A stretch of 61,781 nucleotides of DNA from Palsa-1392 sp036493915 (GTDB taxonomy: Bacteria > Verrucomicrobiota > Verrucomicrobiia > Chthoniobacterales > UBA10450): contig DASXPA010000023.1 in the NCBI GenBank assembly GCA_036493915.1, positions 1-61,781 of the forward strand, in the 5' to 3' direction. Position numbers and translations under genes: made by a program. This document shows positions 8,702 to 18,700 of this stretch, in pieces. The notes beneath the pieces are model-generated. The model was given only the letters and a program-made list of their open reading frames with translations. It made no database searches and was not told the DNA's origin. Each line of letters opens with the position of its first letter. The first letter of the stretch is position 1.

Positions 8702-9211
8702 GTGAGAACGCTTTGCGCGGCTGCGCTGCTCGCCTTTTCGTTAGGCGGTTGCGCCGGTTACCATATCGGCCCGGTGCAACCGTATTACCTCCGGGGGATC
8801 CACTCCCTTGCGGTGCCCACTTTCAAGAACGACACCCTCATCCCGCGAATCTCGGTGCTCGTGACCGACACTGTGATCAAACAATTCCAACAGGACGGCA
8901 CTTACCGCATTGCGAGCGAGGACGACGCGGATGCGATTCTGAAAGCGGAGATCTCGCGCGTCACGCGTGCGCCCGCGCGCTCCGTCCGCGGCAACGTTCT
9001 CGCCACGGCCGAGTTCAGTCTCGTTCTGCGCATCCGTTATTCGCTCATCTCCCGCTCCACCGGCAAAGTGTTGGTGCCGCCGACCGAGACTTACGGCGCG
9101 ACCACTTTTTTCGTCGGCCCGGATATCACGACGGACGAACGGCAGGCGCTACCACTGGCCGCCGAGGAGTTGTCCGTCAATCTCGTCAGCCAGCTCAGCG
9201 AAGGTTGGTAG
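8702..9211 (+). CDS. lptE: LptE-like LPS assembly lipoprotein
   Basis: A 169-residue lipoprotein. The signal peptide ends in the lipobox SLGGC (Cys17), so mature protein would be lipidated. The body has the LptE/RlpB pattern: IHSLAVPTFKNDTLIPRIS, then VLVTDTVIKQF, and a C-terminal helix AAEELSVNLVSQLSEGW. LptE plugs LptD, the outer-membrane LPS translocon. The GTG start follows directly after the upstream TAA, which suggests coupling. A TCGTTAGGC word encodes the S-L-G of the lipobox. Confidence 0.85.
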   Translation: MRTLCAAALLAFSLGGCAGYHIGPVQPYYLRGIHSLAVPTFKNDTLIPRISVLVTDTVIKQFQQDGTYRIASEDDADAILKAEISRVTRAPARSVRGNVLATAEFSLVLRIRYSLISRSTGKVLVPPTETYGATTFFVGPDITTDERQALPLAAEELSVNLVSQLSEGW

Positions 9212-9214
9212 GTC

Positions 9215-10096
9215 GTGAAGGGCGAAGCGCAGCTCTGGCAGATCCTCGGCGACAAATTCGAAACGCTGCGAGCCGGGCGACGCTACGCTGAGGCGACCCG
9301 CGTGGCCGAAACCGCGCTCGAGATCGCCACGCGCATCTTTCCGCAAAATGATGCCTCCCTCGGGCTCAGCTACGAACGGCTCGGGCAAATCTACGACCAG
9401 CAAGGTCAGCGCGCAGAAGCCCGGCCCTACCTCGCCAAAGCTCTGCAAATCGCGGAGGCCGTCGACCCGACCGATCATCGCACCATCTATCGCCGCGCGC
9501 GCCGGCTCGCCTATCTCTGCGACCTGGCCGGCGAATACGAAAAAGCGATCGAGCTTTATGAGAAGGCGATCGCTGCGGGCGGTCAACTCGACAACATCCT
9601 CCACACCGATCTCGGCACCTTGCTCAACAATGTCGCGCTGATTTATCGCAAGAGCGGACGACAGCAGGCTGCGGAACCGTATTACCTGCACGCCCTTGAG
9701 ATTTACGAAAGGCAGCTCGGCCCCAATCATCCGGACGTCGCCTCCGTCCTCAACAATCTCGGCGTTTTCTACACCAACGAGCGGCGCTATCCCGAAGCGG
9801 AACAAATGCACCGGCGCGCCCTCGCCATTCGTCAGCAAAGCCATCCGGAAGGTCACGCCGACATCGCACAATCGAACTGCAACCTGGCGGTGCTCTACCA
9901 TTCGCGCGGCGATTACCGGGTCGCAGGCGAACTTTATCGGCAGTCGCTTGGAGTCTGGGAAAAGATCTCCGACAATCCGCCGGAAGACTACGAAATCGTG
10001 GCCGCCAACTACGCGGATCTTCTGCGTTCGTTAGGCAAAGCGCGTAAAGCCGCGGCTATCGAAATGCGGGCGCGAAAGAAGCGGGGTCGGGCTTAG
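9215..10096 (+). CDS. TPR repeat protein (kinesin light chain-like)
   Basis: A 293-residue soluble protein made almost entirely of tandem tetratricopeptide repeats of the about 42-residue type, for example VLNNLGVFYTNERRYPEAEQ and SNCNLAVLYHSRGDYRVAGE. Such repeats form a binding superhelix. The GTG start lies three bases after the lptE stop, placing it third in the 7469-10096 operon. No signal peptide is visible. A TCGTTAGGC word near the end (10028) encodes SLGK. Confidence 0.8.
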   Translation: MKGEAQLWQILGDKFETLRAGRRYAEATRVAETALEIATRIFPQNDASLGLSYERLGQIYDQQGQRAEARPYLAKALQIAEAVDPTDHRTIYRRARRLAYLCDLAGEYEKAIELYEKAIAAGGQLDNILHTDLGTLLNNVALIYRKSGRQQAAEPYYLHALEIYERQLGPNHPDVASVLNNLGVFYTNERRYPEAEQMHRRALAIRQQSHPEGHADIAQSNCNLAVLYHSRGDYRVAGELYRQSLGVWEKISDNPPEDYEIVAANYADLLRSLGKARKAAAIEMRARKKRGRA

Positions 10097-10161
10097 CTTC
10101 GCCGCGAATCGCTCTTGCGGTCGGGCAAGGCGCGCGCACCTTACTGGCCGCTCGGCGCAAC

Positions 10162-10242
10162 GCTCACGTGGCGGAATGGCAGACGCGTACGGCTCAGGAC
10201 CGTATGGGGAAACCCGTGGAGGTTCGACTCCTCTCGTGAGCA
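10162..10242 (+). tRNA. tRNA-Leu (CAG anticodon)
   Basis: The acceptor arm GCTCACG pairs with CGTGAGC. The D arm begins TGGCGGAATGGCAGACGC, the anticodon stem TACGG/CCGTA encloses CTCAGGA, giving anticodon CAG for CTG codons. A variable arm of type II size and the T loop GGTTCGACTCC follow. The discriminator is A and no CCA is encoded. Confidence 0.95.
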
Positions 10243-10273
10243 GAGCAGCTCACCGGGGCAGGCGCCACTCTTC

Positions 10274-11176
10274 CTATTTTCGATAGGCGGAAGCGTTCCG
10301 GGTGGGGTTATATGGTATCGAACCATTACGGGTTGGCGCATAGACGAATCCGTAGAGATCTTTCTTCACGTCTACCGGCTCAAGAAGTAAGTGCTTCCGA
10401 CCTGCATGTTCGCTGTACTCGATGAGAACCCGAGCGGTCCCGTTGAAGCCCCACATCTTTAACCCGGTCCCGAAGAGGCCGCCGTTCGGATACAGTTCCT
10501 CCAGCCCGGCCATGGCGTGGAAGCAGTTAATGGCAATTCTGTCCTTCCGGTAAAGCCTGTCGTCCGCTCGATACTTGATCGTGCCTCCATCAAGCAGACG
10601 TTTGCGCCCGACTCCGAGATCGAACCCCGCCTTGCTGATTTCGTAAGGGCTCCACATAGCCACCGCGGCCTTGTCATTCACAGCCAGCTTGATCGTTTCT
10701 TCGAGGGTAAAGTTTCGGCCAGGAGATAAGGGGCACTTATTCTTTTCTGGAAAAAGACGGGCACCCGCGCCGCTGAAGACACAGAGGTGGGGATTACTCG
10801 CGAAGTCGCGCGGGAGCCAGCTAATGGTAAAAGCTTCAAACGTTCGATTCTTGTGCTTCTGCTTCTTCAGGCCGGGAGTCAGCTTGGGTTGCCTGTTATC
10901 GGCAAAGACTCGAATGACGGAGAGAAACGAGTGCGAGAATTCCGGATCATTGTCCTCGTTCTGGTAAGCGAAAGGAATGATGAAGTAGCGATCCCGTATG
11001 TTCCTGCCCTCCCCCAGTCGTGCCGAAACCTTGTCTTTGATTCGATCGACAATCTGGGTGTAAAGCGGTTTGGTGTAACTTGAAAAATCGACATGCCGCT
11101 GAATTACTCCTCCCTGCGCGCCCAATGACGGCAGGACAAGAAACGCGAGCAAGGCGCAACGAATCATTCCGACCAT
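10274..11176 (-). CDS. Secreted protein of unknown function
   Basis: A 300-residue protein with an N-terminal signal peptide (MIRCALLAFLVLPSLGAQ; the second Met, residue 4, could also be the start). I recognise no domain. The body is basic with a few cysteines (NPHLCVF, KNKCPLSP, INCFHAM) that could form disulfides. By eye the GC content is lower than in the neighbours. It lies tail-to-tail with tRNA-Leu, and its stop falls in a small hairpin (CCTAT-TTTCG-ATAGG, 10273-10287). Lower GC beside a tRNA hints at acquisition, but no flanking direct repeat was found. Confidence 0.7.
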   Translation of the reverse strand: MVGMIRCALLAFLVLPSLGAQGGVIQRHVDFSSYTKPLYTQIVDRIKDKVSARLGEGRNIRDRYFIIPFAYQNEDNDPEFSHSFLSVIRVFADNRQPKLTPGLKKQKHKNRTFEAFTISWLPRDFASNPHLCVFSGAGARLFPEKNKCPLSPGRNFTLEETIKLAVNDKAAVAMWSPYEISKAGFDLGVGRKRLLDGGTIKYRADDRLYRKDRIAINCFHAMAGLEELYPNGGLFGTGLKMWGFNGTARVLIEYSEHAGRKHLLLEPVDVKKDLYGFVYAPTRNGSIPYNPTRNASAYRK

Positions 11177-11375
11177 TTACAAAGAACTGATTTTGGTTGG
11201 AAGCAAATTAGTTGCCGCAGTCGCGGGCCGGGCCAATTTTGGTCGGATTCCGGTGGAATCATCGAACCTGCAAATCGGCTGGCGGGGCAGCTGCTCCCCC
11301 GACCCTTCCTGAAAATTGCTGTTTAGCGGCTCCGCAACGGTCACAGCGCAACTCTCGTCCGAACATCTTAAAATC

Positions 11376-12680
11376 ATGACAAATCCCTTACCTCTTCTCG
11401 CGCGCGCGCTCCTTGCCGTGCTTCTCGCTGCCTGCTTTCACGGATGCGCCCTGCCGATTGGACGGAACGCGAGTGTGACACGGGATCGCGCTTTCATCTC
11501 CTATTCGCCGGCCGTCGAGAACTCGGGAAAACTGCGTCTCGCGGTCAAAGACTTGATCGACATGAAAGGAAAGATCACCACTGCGGGATCCCAATACCTG
11601 GCGAAAAACGCTCCGCCGGCGCGCCGGGATGCGACGCTCCTCGGACCGGCGCGGCGGACAGATGTTGCGATTGTCGGAAAAACGAATCTGACGGAATTTG
11701 CTCTCGGAACGAGCGGGGCTAATGCCTACTTCGGTACGCCGATCAATCCACTTGATCATCATCGCATCCCGGGCGGCTCATCGAGTGGTTCGGCGGTCGC
11801 GGTCGCAAATGACGAAGCGGACGTCGCCTTCGGTTCGGACACCGCCGGATCAATTCGAGTTCCAGCGGCCTGTTGCGGCATCCTCGGTCTGAAGACGACG
11901 TTTGGGGTCGTGTCGCTGAAAGGCGTCTTCCCGCTTTCGCCCAAACATCTCGATACGATCGGCCCGATGGCTAAAGACGTGCCCAACCTGGTAAAGGGCA
12001 TGGCATTGCTCCAACCCGGATTTTCTGGTCGCTACGAAGCTGCCAAGGCGCGACACGAGTCGGCCAAACAAATCAGAATCGGACGCTTTTACGTTGTGGG
12101 AACCGATCCGAAGATCGAGGAGGCGATCGACGATGCGTTGCGGGCGGCGGGCTTTCGCGTGGTCCGGCTGGGAGAGCGCTTTCGAACTCTCTGGGATCAA
12201 GCGCAGTCGAACGGGAGCACAGTGGCGGTGTCGGACGGCTGGTTGAGCGATCGACAATATCTCGGCAAGCCCGGCGTCGCCCTAACGACTCAAGCCGCGA
12301 TTCGCCTCGGCGAATTGCAATACAATACCACTTACCGGCGTGCGCTGGACGCGCGACGAGGGTGGCGTCGAGAGCTGAGCCGGATTCTTGACAAGGTCGA
12401 CTTCATAGCCCTGCCAACTTTGAAGTCATTGCCGCCGCATCAATTGCTCTTCGAGCGTTCCGCTCTCTTCGAGGCTCGGGTGCTCGCGTTGCAGAATACC
12501 GTAGCAGTGAACTACGCGGGCAATCCGGCGATTGCGATTCCGATTCCTTATCCGGATCGTCATTTCCCAGTGACAAGTCTCCAACTTATCGGGTCGCGGT
12601 TCGATGAGGCGGGGCTTGTCAATGCGGCGCGCATGATCATGGCAAAGTCGCCGGTCAATATGGAAAAATATCGGCGCTAA
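11376..12680 (+). CDS. Amidase-signature lipoprotein
   Basis: A member of the amidase signature family, related to GatA but exported. The ATG at 11376 gives a lipoprotein signal (ALLAVLLAACFHGC, lipid Cys24); the open frame extends 60 bases upstream without adding a better start. The Ser-cisSer-Lys triad is visible as K58 (AVKDL), S135 (GGSSSGS) and S159 (GSDTAGS). At 434 residues it is near GatA length. It should hydrolyse an amide in the periplasm; the substrate is unknown. It is distinct from the true gatA at 61369. Confidence 0.85.
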   Translation: MTNPLPLLARALLAVLLAACFHGCALPIGRNASVTRDRAFISYSPAVENSGKLRLAVKDLIDMKGKITTAGSQYLAKNAPPARRDATLLGPARRTDVAIVGKTNLTEFALGTSGANAYFGTPINPLDHHRIPGGSSSGSAVAVANDEADVAFGSDTAGSIRVPAACCGILGLKTTFGVVSLKGVFPLSPKHLDTIGPMAKDVPNLVKGMALLQPGFSGRYEAAKARHESAKQIRIGRFYVVGTDPKIEEAIDDALRAAGFRVVRLGERFRTLWDQAQSNGSTVAVSDGWLSDRQYLGKPGVALTTQAAIRLGELQYNTTYRRALDARRGWRRELSRILDKVDFIALPTLKSLPPHQLLFERSALFEARVLALQNTVAVNYAGNPAIAIPIPYPDRHFPVTSLQLIGSRFDEAGLVNAARMIMAKSPVNMEKYRR

Positions 12681-12728
12681 AAGGAGAGTTTGGGACCAAG
12701 GCAACGATCAGGCGCGAATCGCAGGGTA

Positions 12729-13520
12729 ATGGGTTCAACGGTCTCGGCTCTTTCTCGCACGCTCAGTCTCCTTTGCCTGCTCCTTGTTTTTCCCAGCACC
12801 ATGGGATGGGCGGAGAGCGTCGGGTCGCTGATCGCAAAGGGCGACCGGTTCGACAAGGCGCTCAAGCCGCACGAAGCGCTCAACTATTACCTGCCGGCGA
12901 ACCGGGCCGAACCGGATAACGTCGACGTTCTCCTTCGCATCGCCCGCCAGTATCGCCACTTAATGAGCGATGCGTCGGCGAACAGCGAGAAGCTTCGGCT
13001 CGGCGGGATCTCGCTTCAGTTTGCCCAACGCGCCTCCGATCTCGCTCCGAAAAACTCCGAAGCGCAGCTCTCCCCTGCGATCAGCTATGGGAAAATGCTT
13101 CCTTACATGTCGAGCAAGGACCAGGTGGCGGCTTCGCCAAAAATCAAGGCGGCGGTCGATCGCGCCCTGGAACTCGATCCGCGCAACGATACCGCCTGGT
13201 ACATCCTCGGGCGCTGGAACCGCGTCCTCGCCAATGTCAATGTAGTCAAACGAGTCCTGGCAAAGGCGATCTATGGCGACCTACCTGTGACGACCAACGA
13301 GGAAGCGGAGAGATGTTTGCAAAAGGCGATCGCAATTAATCCTAACCGGCTCATTCATTACATCGAACTCGGGCGCGTCTACGCGGCGATGGGACGCAAG
13401 GAAGACGCGCGCAAATATATCCTCAAGGGACTCTCCATGCCCAACGACGAAAAGGATGACCCCGAGATGAAGGAAATCGGGCGGGAGACCCTGAAGAAGC
13501 TGGGCTACAGCGCGGAGTAA
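12729..13520 (+). CDS. Exported TPR protein
   Basis: About 263 residues, with a signal peptide (LSLLCLLLVFPSTMGWAES) if translation starts at the ATG at 12729; an ATG at 12690 is also possible. The rest is helical repeats resembling the TPR fold of RMD-type proteins: AIAINPNRLIHYIELGRVYAAMG is close to a canonical TPR. It follows the amidase by about 48 bases and converges on asnB with nine bases between stops, where a TCGTTAGGC word sits. Function is unknown; probably periplasmic. Confidence 0.7.
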   Translation: MGSTVSALSRTLSLLCLLLVFPSTMGWAESVGSLIAKGDRFDKALKPHEALNYYLPANRAEPDNVDVLLRIARQYRHLMSDASANSEKLRLGGISLQFAQRASDLAPKNSEAQLSPAISYGKMLPYMSSKDQVAASPKIKAAVDRALELDPRNDTAWYILGRWNRVLANVNVVKRVLAKAIYGDLPVTTNEEAERCLQKAIAINPNRLIHYIELGRVYAAMGRKEDARKYILKGLSMPNDEKDDPEMKEIGRETLKKLGYSAE

Positions 13521-13529
13521 CTCGCCTCG

Positions 13530-15515
13530 TTAGGCAATTTGCGGGGACATTTCGTAGCCGAACCACTCCGGCATGTCGGCCAAACCGCCGCCCATGAATT
13601 GATGATGCCAGAGCTGGGTCGCGACTACCGCGGTTAAGCCCATTTCGACGGAGAGGCGGGGCAGGGAGCCGGCACGTAACCCGCGAAATTCCTTGCGCCA
13701 GCGCGTGACCTCTTTGATGTCGAAATAACCGGTCGCGCGCAGCGAATCTTCGCTCAGGAGCTGAGTGACAAAGGGCGGCTCAGGATCCATGTGGAAGCTG
13801 TCGAGCGGCGCGCGAAAAATGACCTTGTGGCGCCGGGCGACAACCTTTGGGATCCAGCGCTCCGCGAGGAGGCGCAAGAGATACTTGTCGCGAAAGCCGC
13901 GGAGCTTCCAGCGGGGATGAAGCTTCGAGGTAAAATCAAATACCTCCTCATCGAGGAACGGATAACGCACTTCGACCGAAGAATGCATCGCCACCCGATC
14001 GCCCTTGGCCTGGAGGAGGTGGCCGGCCAATAAGACCCGCGCTGCGATCCAGACCCCGCGGTTGAGCGGCGCCCAGCGCTTTGCTTTCTCGACCGGAAAT
14101 CCCAGCTCGCCCCACGGATGACTGTTGTTCATCACTTCGCGCATCGATTCCGAATAGAAGCGCAGTTTCGAAATCGCGAGCAAGCCATAGGAATCGATCC
14201 ACGCGTTCTGACCGCCAATTGAGTCCTCCACCCGCTCACGCCACGCCGGGGGGAAATGCGGCACCTTGTTAAGACTCAGATAACTCCGCCGCGCCCAGTC
14301 ACTCAGACTTAGTCCAGGGAGAAGGTCGAGGTAACCTATGAGCTTGGCCGCTTTGTACCACGGATAACCGACGAGCCATTCATCGGCGCCCTCGCCGGTG
14401 AGCACCACTTTCTGACCATTGGCGTGAACGCGCTCTGCCAGTTTAAGCAAGGCGCCACAGGCTGTATCTATGACCGGCGCTTCGGCCGCTTCGATAAGCT
14501 TTGGATAGCTTTCAAGCGCTTCGCGATCGCCGTATTCCTGCACGATCGGCGGTTTGGCTCCAATGTGCCGGGCGGACAGACTCGCGGCGCTCAGCTCATC
14601 AAATTCAGGTTCATTGACACGCACCGTATAGGTGTTGATTGCCGGCCCTTTGAGGCGACAGGCAAGGGCCAGAATCATGCTCGAATCGACTCCACCGGAA
14701 AGATAGGAACCGACCGGCACGTCGGCGCGCAATCGCTCTTCAACGGCCTGGAGCAGAAGCCGCTCGAATTCATCCACCAATGCCGTGGGATTTTCTCCCC
14801 ATAACTCCTCACCCTGCGCGGGGAAATCCATTTCCCAATAGGCGCGTTCGGCGATCACCGCCGCTGTTCCGTTATGCTCTGGAACGATGTGGAGAAAATG
14901 CCCCGGCGGCAGAAGTTGCACGCCTTCAAAACAAGTTCGTGGTCCCGGCACAGCGGAGAAGGTGAAGACATGATCGAGGCCCTGACGATCCGGCCGGGAT
15001 GGCACCATGCCGGAAGCAAGCAGGCCCTTGATCTCCGAAGCGAAGAGCAACCAATCGTCCTGTCGACTCCAGAACAATGGCGCGATGCCAAAGCGGTCGC
15101 GAGCGAGGTGCAGTTCGCGCCGCCGTGCGTCCCACAACGCGACCGCAAACTGACCGCGCAGCCGTTCCCACACCCCGACGCCGTGGTCTTCGTAGAGATG
15201 CGGAATGATTTCCGTGTCGCAGTGCGTGCGAAGGCGATGACCTTTCGCGATCAGTTCGTCACGCCGCTCGACGTAATCGAATAATTCTCCGTTGTAGACC
15301 ACGAGGACGCTCTCGTCTTCGTTCGTCATCGGTTGCTGTCCCTCAGCCAAATCGACAATGCTCAGCCGACGCGAAGCGAGTGAGATTCCCGGCTGCTCGA
15401 GAAAACCGTCCTCGTCCGGTCCGCGGTGAGTAATGGCACGCGCCATTCGCTGCACCATTCCTTCTGGTGCCCGGCGTCGCCCCGTCAGGTCAATAATTCC
15501 CGCAATTCCGCACAT
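13530..15515 (-). CDS. asnB: Asparagine synthase (glutamine-hydrolysing)
   Basis: A 661-residue AsnB. Residues 1-200 are the class II glutaminase domain with nucleophile Cys2 (MCGIAGI) and the YNGELFD motif. The synthetase domain has the ATP pyrophosphatase loop SGGVDSS at residues 273-279 and VRYPFLDEEV further on. It makes asparagine from aspartate, or acts as a tailoring amidotransferase when located in biosynthetic clusters. It is divergent from the PKS across a 259-base gap. The stop codon is formed by a TCGTTAGGC word. Whether it serves the cluster or housekeeping is open. Confidence 0.92.
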   Translation of the reverse strand: MCGIAGIIDLTGRRRAPEGMVQRMARAITHRGPDEDGFLEQPGISLASRRLSIVDLAEGQQPMTNEDESVLVVYNGELFDYVERRDELIAKGHRLRTHCDTEIIPHLYEDHGVGVWERLRGQFAVALWDARRRELHLARDRFGIAPLFWSRQDDWLLFASEIKGLLASGMVPSRPDRQGLDHVFTFSAVPGPRTCFEGVQLLPPGHFLHIVPEHNGTAAVIAERAYWEMDFPAQGEELWGENPTALVDEFERLLLQAVEERLRADVPVGSYLSGGVDSSMILALACRLKGPAINTYTVRVNEPEFDELSAASLSARHIGAKPPIVQEYGDREALESYPKLIEAAEAPVIDTACGALLKLAERVHANGQKVVLTGEGADEWLVGYPWYKAAKLIGYLDLLPGLSLSDWARRSYLSLNKVPHFPPAWRERVEDSIGGQNAWIDSYGLLAISKLRFYSESMREVMNNSHPWGELGFPVEKAKRWAPLNRGVWIAARVLLAGHLLQAKGDRVAMHSSVEVRYPFLDEEVFDFTSKLHPRWKLRGFRDKYLLRLLAERWIPKVVARRHKVIFRAPLDSFHMDPEPPFVTQLLSEDSLRATGYFDIKEVTRWRKEFRGLRAGSLPRLSVEMGLTAVVATQLWHHQFMGGGLADMPEWFGYEMSPQIA

Positions 15516-15774
15516 GGTTCTCGTCCGATTCGATCATCGCTCTTGATCATCTTTTCGCAGGAGGTCGAGAAAGAGATTGTCTCTGAGCGAGAAAAGGTCG
15601 TGCGAAAAACTGATCTTGCCACCGCGGAGGACGCATGCGGCGCGGCGAGTTTAAAAAAAATGTGCAAAAGCGGACGTGCGGGTCGCGCTAGAAACGAATT
15701 GGTCATGAATCAGTGAATGGCTTATCGTCCGTCGCCGTCAGAATCCACACGCCCGGACCGGTAGCTTACTTGAC

Positions 15775-18700
15775 ATGCTCAAAGGCAGCGCTGATCAATC
15801 CGCCCCCGCAGACCAGGTTACGCCCATGCAGAAAGAACGTATCGCGATAATAGGAGTTGGTTGCCGCTTCCCCGGCGGGGTAAATTGCGCCGATTCGCTC
15901 TGGAAACTTCTCATCGAAGGTCGCGAAGGCGTCGTCGATGTGCCGCCTGATCGCTGGAATGTGGAGCGCTATTACGACGCCGAGCCCGGCGTGGCGGGGA
16001 AGTCAATTGCGAAGCGCGGCGGGTTCATCGACAAAATCGACCAATTCGATCCGCAGTTCTTTGGCATCTCGCCGCGTGAAGCGCCCTTTGTCGATCCGCA
16101 ACATCGCCTTCTGCTCGAGACCGCCTGGGAGGCAATTGAAGATGCGGGGCTCGTGCTCGATTTCGAACACGGGACCGATCTCGGGGTGTTTGTCGGCATT
16201 TCCCATAATGATTACCAGGGGATTCAAAGCACGCCTTTCGAGCATTTCACCATCAATCCCCACACGCCCACCGGCAGTGCGCATAGCATCGCTGCCAATC
16301 GCATCTCCTATTGCCTGAATCTGCGCGGGCCAAGCGTCGCCATGGACACAGCGTGCTCTTCCGCTCTCACCGCGGTCCACGCAGCGTGCGAGCACATCCG
16401 GGCCGGTCGCGGCGACGCGGCGCTGGCAGGCGGAGTCACTGTCATGATTACCCCCGGCGGCTTCATCGGATTTTCGCAGGCGGCGATGCTCTCGCCCGAG
16501 GGACGTTGCGCTGCTTTCGACGAATCGGCCAGTGGCTTTGTTCGTGGCGAAGGCGCCGGAATGGTCTTGCTCAAGCGTCTCTCACAGGCGATCGCGGACC
16601 GCGATCCGATTCACGCGGTCATCCTAGGGACGTCGATCAATCAAGACGGCCACACCAACGGCATCTCGCTTCCAAGTCCGGAAGCCCAGGCGCGTCTCGT
16701 GCAAGACGCGTGCAGGGATGCCGGCATCGCTCCGGAGGAAATCGGGTTCGTCGAAGCGCACGGCACGGGTACGGCGGTGGGCGATCCGATCGAGGCGCAC
16801 GCACTCTCCGAAGCGCTTTGCCGGAATCGGCCTTCGGACACGCCTCTTCCCATCGGCTCGATCAAAACGAATCTCGGCCATTTGGAAACTGCCGCCGGGG
16901 TCGCGGGCTTACTCAAGGCGATGCTGGCGCTCAAACACGGCCAGATCCCGCCGAGCCTTCATTTTTCGAAACCAAACCCGCACATCGATTTCGAAAAACT
17001 TAAGCTGCGCGTCCCGGTCACCGTGGAGCCGTTTCCGAATGGAACGGCGGAGCGGATCGCCGGCGTGAACTCTTTCGGATTCGGAGGTGCAAACGCTCAT
17101 GTCATTCTGGCCGCAGCGCCGCCGCATCAGCCGGAAAAATCGTCGACCATTCCAGGCAATCGACCGTGGCCCGTGATCCTCTCGGCGCGCTCGGAAAAAT
17201 CGCTGCGCAAATCAGCGGGAGACCTGAGCAACTGGGTCAGGGAACACGCCAACGCTAACGGCAGTTCGCCCGTCATCCCCGACCTCACCTACACTCTCGG
17301 GGCGCGGCGAAACCATCATCCGCATCGCCTCACTCTTGTCGCGAGCAATTGGACCGAGCTAAGCGAAGAACTCGATGCCTTCGCGAAAACCGATGAAACC
17401 GCCAAAGTCCGCACCTCTTTCACGCCGCGCCGGGAAGAGGGGCTGCGCGTTGGCTTCATCATGAGCGGTCAGGGTCCGCAATGGTGGGGAATGGGTCGCG
17501 AGCTGATGCAGCACGAGCCGGCTTTTCGCGACGCCATCGAGCGTTGTGATGTCGCACTCCGACCCTGGACCCGCTTTTCTCTGCTCGAAGAACTCGGTCG
17601 CGGCGACGAGACCTCGCAGATGCACCGGACCGAGATCGGTCAGCCTTCGATTTTCGCGATGCAAATTGCCCTCGCGGCGCTTTGGAAATCGTGGGGTGTG
17701 AAGCCTTCTGCGATCGTCGGTCATAGCGTTGGCGAGATCGCGGCCGCTTGTGTCGCTGGCATTTTTTCCCTCGACGAAGGAGCCCGGATCATCGCCATGC
17801 GTGCGCGCCTCATGGAAGAATGCGGACGTGGTCAGGGTACCATGCTCGCGATCGGTCTTCCGGAAGATGAAGCCCTCACGCTCATCGCCCGACACGACCG
17901 GACGGTCACGATTTCTGCTCTTAATGGACCGCGGTCCATCACACTCTCAGGGCCGCGCATCTCGCTCGAGGCAATTGCCGCCGAAGTCGAGGCTCAAGAT
18001 GGTTTTGCGCGCCTCGTGAAGGTCGATCATCCGTTTCATCATCCGCTCATGGCGCCGGCGGCGGATGCGCTCGAAGCTGAGCTCGCCGAGCTGAAACCGC
18101 AGCCCTCAGAGATTCCTTTTTTCAGCACGGTGACGGGAGACCGCTGCGCGGGCGAAAACTGCGACGCGGCTTACTGGGCGCGCGGCATTCGGCAGCCGGT
18201 GCTTTTTGCCTCGGCAGTTGGAGCCCTCGCCGATTTCGGGGTCGATCTCTGGCTGGAACTGAATGCCCATCCGGCGCTCGCACATGCGACGCAGGAATGT
18301 CTTTCCGGGCGCGGAATCAAAGCGCCCGTGGTCTCTTCCGCCCGTCGCGAGCGAGAATTGGAGTCGATGCTTGAGGCGGCGATGGATCTCCATCGTGCGG
18401 GGTTACCGCTCGATTTCTCCGCCATGACGCCCTCGCGGCATCGGCTCGCGCTTCCCGCCTACGCCTGGGAAAAAGCCCGTTGGTGGAATGAAGCAAGCGA
18501 CGCGCGCGACGGCCGCCTCGCGGCTGGCGGACGCGGGTTCTTGGATGTGCGACTGCCAACCGCGACGCCCACCTGGATCGTGAGGCTCGACTCGCGCCAC
18601 ATGGCTTTCCTGAAGGATCACAAGGTCGAAAATCGCGTCATTTTCCCTGCCGCAGCCTTTGTTGAGATGGCGCTCGCAGCGGGGGTGCAATTGTTCGAGG

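Noticed and set aside
10162..11376. Integrated element at tRNA-Leu
   Set aside because: I looked for a repeat of the tRNA 3' end downstream and for an integrase and found neither.
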